A DNA stretch of 64,000 nucleotides, taken from DAIQNV01 sp038748775. GTDB taxonomy: Bacteria; Planctomycetota; Phycisphaerae; Phycisphaerales; UBA1924. The stretch's first letter is position 1. Each line of letters starts with the position of its first letter. This document shows positions 34,209 to 42,496 of the stretch, in pieces. The notes under the pieces are model-generated. The model saw only the letters and a list, made by a program, of their open reading frames with translations, did not search any database and had not been told where the DNA came from. Both the position numbers and the translations under genes were made by a program. The DNA lies in NCBI GenBank assembly GCA_038748775.1, contig JBCDIT010000004.1, positions 1-64,000 of the forward strand, read 5' to 3'.

Positions 34209-35203
34209 GGGCGCTCGTTCGCAAGGGCGCCGACGTCCTCCTCGAGGCCGACCACCCCGATCCATCGCCTTCGGCTGGTGAAGTGCTCCTCCGTCCGTTG
34301 CTCGTCGGCGTGACCGCCGCGGACGTCGCCGCGGCAAGGGGCGAGCCTGCGGAGATCGACTTTCAAGGGGTGCTCGGGCACCAGTTCGTCGGCGTGGTCG
34401 AAGCGGCGCGCAGCGAAAGGCACGCGTCGCTCGTCGGGCAGCGGGTCGTGGCCGATCCGTTTGTTGTGGATCCCACGAGCGAACTCGCTCGGCGCGGCCT
34501 GGCCCGCCACGAACCAGAGCGCGCGCTGATCGGGCTGAAGGGCCGCAACGGGTGCCTTTCCGAGCGCATCGCGTTGCCGGCGGCGAACATCGCGGTCGTG
34601 CCAGAGAGCGTGCCCGATGACGCGGCGGTCCTCGCGGTCCCGGTCGCGGCCGCGGTGCACGCCTCGCGGATCGTTCGATTGGAAGGCAAGACGTTTGTCA
34701 CGGTGCTGGGCGACTCGCTCGAAGCGTTGCTCTGTGCTCAGGTGATGGCGAAGCTGAACCACACGGTGCGTCTGCTGTCGCGGCGTGAGGACCGGCTTGC
34801 GATCGCGGAGCGGTGGGGGGTGAAGCGTCGCCCTATCGATGAGGTCGGCTTGCGGAACGACCAAGACGTCGTGATCGATTGCACCGGCGAGCCCGAGATG
34901 GTGTCGAGGGCGTTCGCGATGGTGCGCCCGAGGGGGACGGTTGTACTCAAGCGTGAGCCGGTGCCCTTGCCTGGGGCGAAGCACGACGGCTCGGGCCCCG
35001 ATCTCACGCCGCTGATCCTCAACGAACTCGACGTCATCGGTGCATCGTTTGGTCGCGTCGCGGAAGCCGCGGCCGAACTAGCGGGTGGGGACCTCGATCT
35101 GACCGGCTTGGTTACCAAGCGTGTGCGATTCGACCAGGCCACCGGGGCGCTCCGCGCGGCGGCCGATGAGGATCAGGTCAGGGTTGTCGTGGAAATGAGC
35201 TAG
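34205..35203 (+). CDS. MDR-family dehydrogenase-like protein without zinc ligands
   Basis: 332 residues from a GTG overlapping the HEAT gene stop. GroES-like start and Rossmann half of zinc alcohol dehydrogenases. The usual catalytic Cys position reads VGVTAADV, GHE has become GHQ (LGHQFVGVV), and the structural four-Cys lobe (here DPTSELARRGLARHEPE) has no Cys. Only two Cys remain in the whole protein and neither is at a ligand site. The nucleotide-binding turn is also altered (TVLGDSLEALL). It may be a zinc-independent reductase or have lost catalysis. Confidence 0.75.
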   Translation: MRALVRKGADVLLEADHPDPSPSAGEVLLRPLLVGVTAADVAAARGEPAEIDFQGVLGHQFVGVVEAARSERHASLVGQRVVADPFVVDPTSELARRGLARHEPERALIGLKGRNGCLSERIALPAANIAVVPESVPDDAAVLAVPVAAAVHASRIVRLEGKTFVTVLGDSLEALLCAQVMAKLNHTVRLLSRREDRLAIAERWGVKRRPIDEVGLRNDQDVVIDCTGEPEMVSRAFAMVRPRGTVVLKREPVPLPGAKHDGSGPDLTPLILNELDVIGASFGRVAEAAAELAGGDLDLTGLVTKRVRFDQATGALRAAADEDQVRVVVEMS

Positions 35204-35235
35204 ATCAGTTCTTCGCGCTCCGTTGCCCCCTTTGG

Positions 35236-35282
35236 GCGCACACTCGCTCTGGTACGGCCGCGCCGGAGTGAATCCGGCGGGC
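35236..35282 (+). repeat. dispersed palindromic repeat, copy A
   Basis: GCACACTCGCT, a 12-base variable spacer and CGCCGGAGTGAATCCGGCG followed by GGC. The last part is a hairpin (CGCCGGA/TCCGGCG, loop GTGAA). A second copy in the same orientation is at 58856-58899. It lies between the MDR gene and the DUF4190-type gene. Confidence 0.7.
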
Positions 35283-35373
35283 CTGATCGGGTGCCGTCCG
35301 CTATACCGAAAGAGAAAAAGCGCTCGGCGCTTTCCGAACGACGGGTCGGGTCGAGACACGATCAGGAGACCAA

Positions 35374-35958
35374 ATGGCCGCGGGACCGAGCAGTTCAGCA
35401 TCAACGAACACGATGGGCCTCATCGGGTTCGTACTTTCCATCGTCGGCTTCTTCACCGGCGGGTGTATTTCACTCATCGGGCTTGTTTTTTGTTTGATCG
35501 GGCTCGGGAAAGAACCGCGCGGACTCGCGATCGCGGGGCTTGTTATTTCTGTTGTGACCCTTGTCGGTTGGATCGTGATCATCGCGGTCTTCGGTGTTGC
35601 GGCGATCGCTTTCGCCGCGGCCGCCGTCGGCCTTGCGTCCCTGGTATCGGCGACAGCAGCCGACTTTGAGGTGATCACCGGGGCTCTCGACTCACGTTAC
35701 GCCGAGGCTCAGGCGTACCCGGGTACGCTCGACGAGTTGGATCTTGCGCCCGACGTCGTGCTCAACGACAGCGGGGTCGAGTACCTGTATACCCCACTCG
35801 TGACGGGGTACGAGCTGCGTGACATCGGATTCGATGGCGACGTCAATACCGACGACGACACGGTTCTCACGCTCATCCGCAACGCCGACGGTTCGGTGAG
35901 CCGCGAGTTTAGCTCGCCTTACTTTGAATCGCTCGGTGCGTCGAGCAGCATGCCCTGA
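35374..35958 (+). CDS. DUF4190-like membrane protein with extracytoplasmic domain
   Basis: 194 residues. Two or three hydrophobic segments in the first 95 residues follow the DUF4190 layout (GLIGFVLSIVGFFTGGC, SLIGLVFCLIGLGKEPRGLAIAGL, VGWIVIIAVFGVAAIAFAAA). A soluble tail (AADFEVITGALDSRYAEAQAYPGTLDELDL...) resembles the globular part of pseudopilin-like proteins. Codon use is less GC-biased than in most neighbours. Function unknown. Confidence 0.65.
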   Translation: MAAGPSSSASTNTMGLIGFVLSIVGFFTGGCISLIGLVFCLIGLGKEPRGLAIAGLVISVVTLVGWIVIIAVFGVAAIAFAAAAVGLASLVSATAADFEVITGALDSRYAEAQAYPGTLDELDLAPDVVLNDSGVEYLYTPLVTGYELRDIGFDGDVNTDDDTVLTLIRNADGSVSREFSSPYFESLGASSSMP

Positions 35959-35974
35959 TCGATGGGCGTTCGAT

Positions 35975-37231
35975 TCACCACAGGATCCGCGTCCGGATCG
36001 TTCCATCGATGGCGTTGAGGCGATCCTTGAGTTCGTTCCCGTTGCTCGGGTCGACATCGAGCACGACATAGCCCAACTGTCCCATCGTCTCGAGGTGTTG
36101 GGCGGCGACGTTGACCCCGAGTTCGCTGATGACGTTGTTGAGCTTGCTCAGAACGCCCGGGACGTTGCGGTGGAAGTGCAAGATGCGGTGGGGCCTCGAC
36201 GCACCATCGTCGGCGTTCGTGGTGACCGCGGATTGGTCGGCGAGGTCGACGTTGGGCACGTTCACGGCGCCGGTCGTCGCCCCGGTGTTGACGAAGGCCG
36301 CGAGCTTGGTGCTCACCTCGATCGCGATGTTCTTTTGGGCTTCTTGCGTCGAGCCGCCCACGTGGGGCGTCAAGATGACGTTGGGAAGTCCCGAAAGTTC
36401 GCTCTTGAAGGCGGATTCACGAGACGCGGGCTCATCGGGGAACACGTCGATCGCGGCCCCGCCGACGCGGCCTTCCTTGATCGCATGCGCGAGCGCGTCG
36501 ATGTCGACGATGCTGCCCCGGGCGTTGTTGATCAGGTGAGCGCCCGGCTTCATGAGCTTGAGTTCGGTGGCGCCGATCATGCCGGCGGTCTGTGGTGTCG
36601 CTGGGACGTGCAACGTGACGATGTCGGCCTCGCGGAGAAGCGCACCCAGCGAATCGGAGGGCATCGCGTTCCCGAGCGCGAGCTTCGGCGCGACGTCGTA
36701 GTACATCACCCGCATGCCCATCGCCTCGGCCAGCACACTGATCTGGCTGCCGATGTGCCCGTAGCCGACGATCCCGAGCGTCTTGCCCCGGATCTCGTGC
36801 GAGCCGCTCGCCGACTTCACCCATTGGCCTTGGTGCATCGCGTACGAGCGCTCGAAGGTGCGCCGACTCAGCATCACGATCTCAGCGATCGTGAGTTCCG
36901 CGACGCTCCGGGTGTTGCTGTATGGGGCGTTGAACACAGGGACGCCGGCATCACCAGCCGGGCCAAGATCAACCTGGTTGGTCCCGATGCAGAAGCACCC
37001 GATCGAGAGCAGGCGGTTCGCGCCGTCGAGCATGGACTCACGGATCTGCGTTTTGCTCCGGATGCCGATGAGGTGGGCCTCGCCGAGGTGCGCACGCAGC
37101 GCGTCCTCGCTCGGGCTTCCCTTCTCGGTGACAACGTCGAAGCCCTCGGTCGCGAGCAGTTCGGCGCCGGCCTCGTGGACGCCCTCGAAGAGGACGACCC
37201 TGATCTTGCCTTTCGGGAAGCTTGTCTTCAA
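35975..37231 (-). CDS. serA: D-3-phosphoglycerate dehydrogenase
   Basis: 418 residues from a TTG start at 37231 that overlaps the uppP stop (TTGA) and has GGAG 5 bases upstream. First step of serine synthesis. Rossmann motif GKTLGIVGYGHIGSQ, catalytic region NNARGSIVDIDAL and LTPHVGGST (catalytic His), and a C-terminal ACT domain (ILHFHRNVPGVLSKLNNVISE) for serine feedback. Length and ACT arrangement match the shorter E. coli-type enzyme. No ATG fits the start. Confidence 0.93.
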   Translation of the reverse strand: MKTSFPKGKIRVVLFEGVHEAGAELLATEGFDVVTEKGSPSEDALRAHLGEAHLIGIRSKTQIRESMLDGANRLLSIGCFCIGTNQVDLGPAGDAGVPVFNAPYSNTRSVAELTIAEIVMLSRRTFERSYAMHQGQWVKSASGSHEIRGKTLGIVGYGHIGSQISVLAEAMGMRVMYYDVAPKLALGNAMPSDSLGALLREADIVTLHVPATPQTAGMIGATELKLMKPGAHLINNARGSIVDIDALAHAIKEGRVGGAAIDVFPDEPASRESAFKSELSGLPNVILTPHVGGSTQEAQKNIAIEVSTKLAAFVNTGATTGAVNVPNVDLADQSAVTTNADDGASRPHRILHFHRNVPGVLSKLNNVISELGVNVAAQHLETMGQLGYVVLDVDPSNGNELKDRLNAIDGTIRTRILW

Positions 37232-38208
37232 GGCTGCTCCGTCGATTCGGTGGACTGGGTTTCGGGAAGCTCGATTTCGGAAGCTTCGGGCTCAAGGGCT
37301 TCGTGTGCCGGCGGTGGCGAGGCACCGATGCGCACGGCGCCGAGAGCGATGGCGACGCCCAACGCCGCCGTGAGCGCGAGGCGGTACCAGCCGAAAGCGC
37401 TCAGGCCGTGCTTGTTGAGGAAGGACACGAGCCACTTCACGGCAAACGCGGCGCTGATCGTCGCGACGACGAGGCCGATGACCACCGGCGTGATCCCGAG
37501 GGCTTCGAAAAGGTTGGGCGTGCCGGCGTCGGCCGAGTCTTTGATGTTCTTGAGCAGCTTGTACGCGCACGCCCCGCCGAGCGTGGGCAGGCCCAGGAGG
37601 AAGCTGAACTCAGCCGCGGCCTTGGGCCTCAGCCCGATCAGCACGCCGGCGGTGATGGTCATCATGCTCCGGCTGGTGCCCGGCCACATCGCGACGCACT
37701 GGAAGAGGCCGATGGCGAGCGCGGTCCAGAGCGTGAGGCCCTCAAGGTCTTTGCCCGGCGTCCCTTGCCCGCCCGACTCGGCTAGCCGCATGGGTCTGAC
37801 CTTCCAGCGGTCGAGCACGATCATGTAGACCCCGCCGAACGCGAGCGCGGCGAGAACGGGGCCGGCGAAGAAGAGCTTCGATTCGATCCAGTCGTCGAGC
37901 AAGACGCCCAGGATGGCGGCGGGGAGGAAGGCGACCACGATGTGGATGGCGAGCTTGAGCCCCTCTGGGTCTTGGCCAAAGACCCCCTTGATCATCCGCA
38001 GGACGCGGGGCCAGTAGAGGCCCAGGACAGCCAGAATGGCGCCGCCTTGGATCACGATGTTGAACGCGTCTACGTTCGCTTTGGTCTGAGGGTCGGTGTC
38101 GAGGCCCATCAGCGCGGACGCGAGGATCAGGTGACCGGTCGAACTCACCGGGAGATACTCGGTGATGCCCTCCACGAGGCCCAGAATGACCGCCTGCCAC
38201 CAGTCCAT
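37228..38208 (-). CDS. uppP: undecaprenyl-diphosphate phosphatase
   Basis: 326 residues, multi-pass inner-membrane enzyme that recycles the cell-wall lipid carrier. The two family motifs are visible: EGITEYLPVSSTGHL near the N-terminus and PGTSRSMMTI in the middle. A longer C-terminus with a charged end (EALEPEASEIELPETQ...) is extra to classical UppP. GGAGG precedes the ATG. It is coupled to serA by a TTGA overlap. Confidence 0.93.
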   Translation of the reverse strand: MDWWQAVILGLVEGITEYLPVSSTGHLILASALMGLDTDPQTKANVDAFNIVIQGGAILAVLGLYWPRVLRMIKGVFGQDPEGLKLAIHIVVAFLPAAILGVLLDDWIESKLFFAGPVLAALAFGGVYMIVLDRWKVRPMRLAESGGQGTPGKDLEGLTLWTALAIGLFQCVAMWPGTSRSMMTITAGVLIGLRPKAAAEFSFLLGLPTLGGACAYKLLKNIKDSADAGTPNLFEALGITPVVIGLVVATISAAFAVKWLVSFLNKHGLSAFGWYRLALTAALGVAIALGAVRIGASPPPAHEALEPEASEIELPETQSTESTEQP

Positions 38209-38265
38209 CGTTCCTCCGTCTCGTCCTGCCCGGCCTTCTCGGGCTCAGCGGAGCCGAGTGTAGGT

Positions 38266-39198
38266 ATGAGCACCTTGAACCTCATCACAGTGTCGGACCT
38301 CGACGATCCCCGTCTGGAGCCGTACCGCGATCAACGCGATCAATGGCTCCGGGCGCGGCATCGCCATTGGATGGAGGGGCGAGAGGCCCCGCCCGGCGCG
38401 ACCGCGACAGGGATGGCCGATCTCCCCGGGATCCCGGGCGATCTGTTCATGGCCGAGGGGGTCAACGTGGTCCGCCAACTCATCCGGAGCCCCCACCAGA
38501 CGCTCTCGGCTCTGGTGAGCGAGCCGAAGGTCGACGTGTTTCGGGACGTCTTGAGTGAACTGCCCGATGGCGTGCCGGTCTTCGTCGCGCCGCGGGCGCG
38601 CATCGATGGTCTGACTGGGTTTCAGGTGCATCGAGGGTTGCTGGCGTGCGGGGCCCGGGTCGACGCGGGCGATTGGCGGCGGGTCGCGTCGGGCGCCGGC
38701 CTCGTCGTTGTTCTCGAAGATCTGGCCAACCACGACAACGTCGGGGGGATCTTCCGGTCGGTCCGGGCGTTGGCGGGGCCGAGGGAGGGCGCGGAGTACC
38801 CGGCCGCCGTGTTGCTGTCGCCCCGGTGTTGCGACCCGCTGTACCGGAAGGCGCTTCGGGTCTCGATGGGCAATGCCTTGCAGGTACCGTTTGCGGCTAT
38901 CCCCTGGATCGAGGGTATTTCGGGTCTCGTCGAGCTGGGTTTCGTACCGATTGCCCTTGATCCGGGTGATGATCATCCGGAAGTGGCCGAGCTTGCTACG
39001 AGGTTCGATGGAACGGTCCGTCCTGCTCTCGTGATGGGTACCGAAGGGCCAGGCCTTCGCGAGCAGACGATCAGGAAGGTGCGAGATCAGGGCGGGATTG
39101 TGGCGCGGCTGGCCATCGAAGCCGAGGCCGATTCGCTTAACGTCGGCGTCGCCGCGGCGATCGCCCTGCGCGAACTCGGCGGTCGTCGGCCGTCGTAA
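38266..39198 (+). CDS. SpoU-family RNA 2'-O-methyltransferase
   Basis: 310 residues from ATG 38266. SPOUT-fold methyltransferase with the three family motifs: VVLEDLANHDNVGGIFRSVRAL, ALVMGTEGPGL and IEAEADSLNVGVAAAIAL. An N-terminal substrate-binding domain (GDLFMAEGVNVVRQLI) precedes the catalytic half, as in TrmH/RlmB-type enzymes. Target RNA (tRNA or 23S rRNA) unknown. Divergent from uppP with 57 bases between starts. Confidence 0.85.
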   Translation: MSTLNLITVSDLDDPRLEPYRDQRDQWLRARHRHWMEGREAPPGATATGMADLPGIPGDLFMAEGVNVVRQLIRSPHQTLSALVSEPKVDVFRDVLSELPDGVPVFVAPRARIDGLTGFQVHRGLLACGARVDAGDWRRVASGAGLVVVLEDLANHDNVGGIFRSVRALAGPREGAEYPAAVLLSPRCCDPLYRKALRVSMGNALQVPFAAIPWIEGISGLVELGFVPIALDPGDDHPEVAELATRFDGTVRPALVMGTEGPGLREQTIRKVRDQGGIVARLAIEAEADSLNVGVAAAIALRELGGRRPS

Positions 39199-39351
39199 GT
39201 TCGGGAGGTATGTGTTCGTAGAGGCAACCGAGGGCTTGTGGTGGGCGAACTTGGTTGGAATACTCGTGTGATCAGAGTCCTTTACGGCGCGGCGGGGTGT
39301 TCGGCCGACGGCTCTGTTTGTAAGGTTTGTGCAAGGTCACCGGAGACACTC

Positions 39352-40740
39352 ATGCCGAGCCCCCTCGCTCATTCGTCAGTTCGTCGTCGGTTCGCAGGAC
39401 TGGCGTCCATCGTCGCGTCGTGCTTCGTTTCCGGAGTCGCGGTCGCGGATGCTGACGGCGTCCTGAGGGAAGGCACCGGCACCCGTCGGGCCGACCTGAA
39501 CGCGATGGAACTCAAGTCCTTCGACCCGGGTCTCTGGTCTGAGCTTTCGGGTTGGAGCAACGGTGGCGCCCTGAACGCGACCGAGACCGACGGCAAGGTC
39601 GTCGTGATCTACACGTTCTCGAGCTTCCTGCCTCAGTCGCAGAGCCCGATCGTGCGTCTCGACCGGTTGCAGCGCAAGCACGCGGACGACGGACTGATCG
39701 TGCTCGGTGTTCATCATCCGGAGCGCTTCGAGGGCGCCGAGGCATTGATGCAGCGCCGTCGGGCGACCTTCCGGTTCGCGCACGATTCGTCGGGCGCGTT
39801 CCGTGACGCGTTGAAGGTGGACCAAGACCCCGATTTCTACATCATCGACCGGGCCGGGCAACTCCGGTACGCGGACATCGAGACCGGCTCGGTGGGGTCA
39901 GCGGTCGCGGACCTGCTCAAGGAGAGCGCGCGCGACGCAGGCACGCTGATCGACCGTCGCGCGGCCGCGGCTCGTGAAGCGGATCGCCAAGCCCGCCTCA
40001 GCGACGCATTGAACCGGGTGGATCTGCGTGACTTGCCCGAGGTCCCCTTCGCAGCTCCGAGCGAAGAGGAATACAACGACGTCGATTGGCCGACGTTCTG
40101 GGAGTACCAGCCGCTGGACGATCGTCGGAGCGGGAACCGGGATCGTGAGGAAGATTCACCCCGTCCAATCACACTCCCGGACGATGGCAAGTACATCCCC
40201 GGGCCGCCGCGGTCGCGCGACGGTCGGTTAACGCTGATCTACTTCTGGACTCCCGAAGAGGGCATGGCGGCGTGGAACACTTTCTACGACCAGATGCAGC
40301 AGATTCAGAGACAGCATGAGCGAGACCTCGTGGTCGTGGGTGTAGCGGTCGAGTTTTCATCCGACAATCGTCGTCGGCGGGGCGATGAGCAAGAAGAACG
40401 CGAGCGAGAACTCGAAGAGTCGCGTGAGCGCTTCAACGAGTTTTTCGATCGCAAGCCGCTCAACCACACGATCCTGGATCAGATCGGTACGAGTGATATC
40501 TACAAGGTGGTCGTCGAGGGTGGCGACGGTCGGCGGAGCCGGAGCCAGGATCGTTGGTTGCCCTACCTCGCGCTGGTGAGCAGTGACGGTCAACTCCGCT
40601 GGCACGGCCTCAACGGGACCGACCGCGATCGGTTCCGCCATGCGTTGTCCGAGATGCTTGAGAACGATCCGGGGGTCCAGGCCAGGCGCGCCGCCGAGCA
40701 GGAGTTCATCAAGCAGCGTCGCGCCGACGGAAACGGCTGA
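39352..40740 (+). CDS. exported tandem thioredoxin-like protein lacking CxxC
   Basis: 462 residues from ATG 39352 (GGAG 6 bases upstream). A signal peptide (about 1-33) is followed by two thioredoxin/TlpA-like domains. The first active-site region reads VIYTFSSFLPQSQS (85-98), where a WCxxC would be expected; the second reads LIYFWTPEEGMAAW (295-308). Neither has cysteine, so thiol redox activity is unlikely. A charged coiled-coil segment lies in the second domain. The next gene is a normal TlpA with CGPC, 35 bases away, likely in one operon. Confidence 0.75.
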   Translation: MPSPLAHSSVRRRFAGLASIVASCFVSGVAVADADGVLREGTGTRRADLNAMELKSFDPGLWSELSGWSNGGALNATETDGKVVVIYTFSSFLPQSQSPIVRLDRLQRKHADDGLIVLGVHHPERFEGAEALMQRRRATFRFAHDSSGAFRDALKVDQDPDFYIIDRAGQLRYADIETGSVGSAVADLLKESARDAGTLIDRRAAAAREADRQARLSDALNRVDLRDLPEVPFAAPSEEEYNDVDWPTFWEYQPLDDRRSGNRDREEDSPRPITLPDDGKYIPGPPRSRDGRLTLIYFWTPEEGMAAWNTFYDQMQQIQRQHERDLVVVGVAVEFSSDNRRRRGDEQEERERELEESRERFNEFFDRKPLNHTILDQIGTSDIYKVVVEGGDGRRSRSQDRWLPYLALVSSDGQLRWHGLNGTDRDRFRHALSEMLENDPGVQARRAAEQEFIKQRRADGNG

Positions 40741-40775
40741 CGCCACGTCCCTTTCGGGCAAGAGAGGCAGGGCGA

Positions 40776-41492
40776 ATGATGTATCGAACGCTTGTCGCGT
40801 TGTGGACCGCCGCGTGTGTGGGCACGTCCGCCCATGCTCAGTTTGGTGGTCCGGTCGAGCCTGCTGAGAAGCGCAAGACCACGGTCTCGAAGCGAGATCG
40901 GGAAGCCGAGCCTCTGTTTACCGACCCGGCGCTGCGGGTCGACTCAGTTGAGTACGGAAAGGCGGCGTGGCCCACCCGCAACACGCGGCGAGCGATTCGC
41001 GGGCGCGACGTTCAAGGCTTTCCGCTGCCCGTCGTCTTCGGCGAGTCGGAGCGGTGGCTTACCGAAGAACCAGACGAGCTCAAAGGGAAGGTTCTGGTTC
41101 TCGATTTCTGGGCGACATGGTGCGGGCCTTGCGTCCGCGCGAAGCCCGGCTTGGTGCGGCTGCAGCGCGAGTTTGCCGATGACCTTGTGGTGGTGGCAGT
41201 GAGCGGACAAAGCGAGCCCGAATCCAAGGTGATCTCGCATCTGCGGTCGTCACCTCCTCAGATCTCGCACGCCTTCGACGCCGGCCAGCGTGTGTACCGG
41301 GGGCTTGCGGTCAACGCGATTCCCCACGTGGTTGTGCTGAGCACCGATCGCGTCGTTCGCTGGCAAGGCAACCCGCTCGATCCCAAGTTCGCGCAGGCGG
41401 TTCGTCGGGTTGTTGCCGCGGATCCGCTTGTTGAGCGCCGCCGCGAGGTCCGGGCAAACCTCGACGCGAACGATGCCCTTGATGAGGGATGA
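40776..41492 (+). CDS. exported TlpA-like thioredoxin (CGPC)
   Basis: 238 residues. A signal peptide (about 1-22, ending AHA) leads to a thioredoxin/TlpA-like domain with FWATWCGPC (C116/C119) and the cis-Pro region NAIPHVVV. It would reduce or handle disulfides in the periplasm. It is 35 bases after the Cys-less double thioredoxin. Its 3' end overlaps the trmL start region. Confidence 0.85.
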   Translation: MMYRTLVALWTAACVGTSAHAQFGGPVEPAEKRKTTVSKRDREAEPLFTDPALRVDSVEYGKAAWPTRNTRRAIRGRDVQGFPLPVVFGESERWLTEEPDELKGKVLVLDFWATWCGPCVRAKPGLVRLQREFADDLVVVAVSGQSEPESKVISHLRSSPPQISHAFDAGQRVYRGLAVNAIPHVVVLSTDRVVRWQGNPLDPKFAQAVRRVVAADPLVERRREVRANLDANDALDEG

Positions 41493-42018
41493 CGGCAGCG
41501 TCCCGCGTGGGGCCCACGTCGGGCTCGTGCTCCACGAGCCCGAGATTCCGAACAATACCGGTACAATCGGCCGGCTTTGTGTCGCGATGGGGTTCTGCCT
41601 CCATCTCATTCACCCGGCCGGTTTTTCGGTAACCGACCGGGCTCTTCGTCGCTCAGGGCTCGACTATTGGCCCCGGCTCCGGGTTGCAGAGCACGCGAAC
41701 TGGGCGTCGTATCGGCGTGCGGTCCGTCCTGAGCGTGTCTGGCTGCTTTGTGCGCACGGCACGCGTCCGATTTTCGAGGCCGGGATTCGTCCGGGAGATC
41801 AGTTCGTTTTGGGAAGCGAGACGCGAGGCCTGCCAGAGGCGATGATCGACGAGGACCCGTCGAGGTGTCTAACGATCCCCATGGTCGAAGGCGAGCGATC
41901 GCTGAACCTCGCTGTCGCGGCCGGGATCGCTTGTGGCGAGGCGGTTCGTCAACTCGTCAGCGGGGGCGCGCTCGAGAGCGATGCTCTGGGACGGCTCCGA
42001 GAACCCGTCGACGGATGA
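41482..42018 (+). CDS. trmL: tRNA (cytidine(34)-2'-O)-methyltransferase, TrmL-like
   Basis: 178 residues from ATG 41482 (ATG 41473 is also in frame; both overlap the TlpA 3' end). SPOUT knot enzyme: HEPEIPNNTGTIGRLCVAMG, FVLGSETRGLP and IPMVEGERSLNLAVAAGIACGEAVRQ. The minimal size without an N-terminal extension fits TrmL, which methylates the tRNA wobble base. The translation start is not settled. A lipoprotein gene follows 25 bases later. Confidence 0.87.
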   Translation: MRDDGSVPRGAHVGLVLHEPEIPNNTGTIGRLCVAMGFCLHLIHPAGFSVTDRALRRSGLDYWPRLRVAEHANWASYRRAVRPERVWLLCAHGTRPIFEAGIRPGDQFVLGSETRGLPEAMIDEDPSRCLTIPMVEGERSLNLAVAAGIACGEAVRQLVSGGALESDALGRLREPVDG

Positions 42019-42042
42019 ACGCCTTCGACATATGGTGGTGAA

Positions 42043-42273
42043 ATGGTGCGACGACTACGACATGCGATGCACGCGTTGAAGCTCACGGGGCTTTCGTGCG
42101 CTGCCGCGCTTGCGCTCGCGGGGTGTCAGCCGCCTCTATTTACGACGGATGACGCGCGGAGTCCTTACGACCGATACGACGTCGTTCGGGACTCATACTC
42201 GTTGCCATACAACCGCGACGAGTTTGGTCGCAAGGTTCCCAACCTTCGCGGTCGGTTGGTTCGTTCGCCCTGA
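42043..42273 (+). CDS. small lipoprotein
   Basis: 76 residues. A basic N-terminus and hydrophobic stretch end in the lipobox LAGC (near residue 28). The mature 48-residue chain has charged motifs (SPYDRYDVVRDSY, DEFGRKVPNLRGRL) of a kind I recall from other planctomycete small lipoproteins. Unknown function; closely spaced after trmL. Confidence 0.65.
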   Translation: MVRRLRHAMHALKLTGLSCAAALALAGCQPPLFTTDDARSPYDRYDVVRDSYSLPYNRDEFGRKVPNLRGRLVRSP

Positions 42274-42496
42274 TACGGACGCACTTTGCTTGGTGTTGGC
42301 GCATCATGCGCGGCACAGGCCATACAAACTGCGCGAGTTCCGCAAGTTTCTCCGGCTTCAGAGCCGATCGGTTGGTACTCTCCCGAAGTTGTGGATCCCG
42401 CTCCGCGTGGGAGTCTCGATCAGGGAGCAGGCGACGGGGGATCTCGTCGTTCGACCTCGGCGGAGCCGCCCTCGACGACGCATCGGCCCGAGCAGG

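Noticed and set aside
35924..37828. 634-codon plus-strand frame opposite serA/uppP
   Set aside because: Antisense to two well-recognised enzymes; composition is that of a shadow frame.
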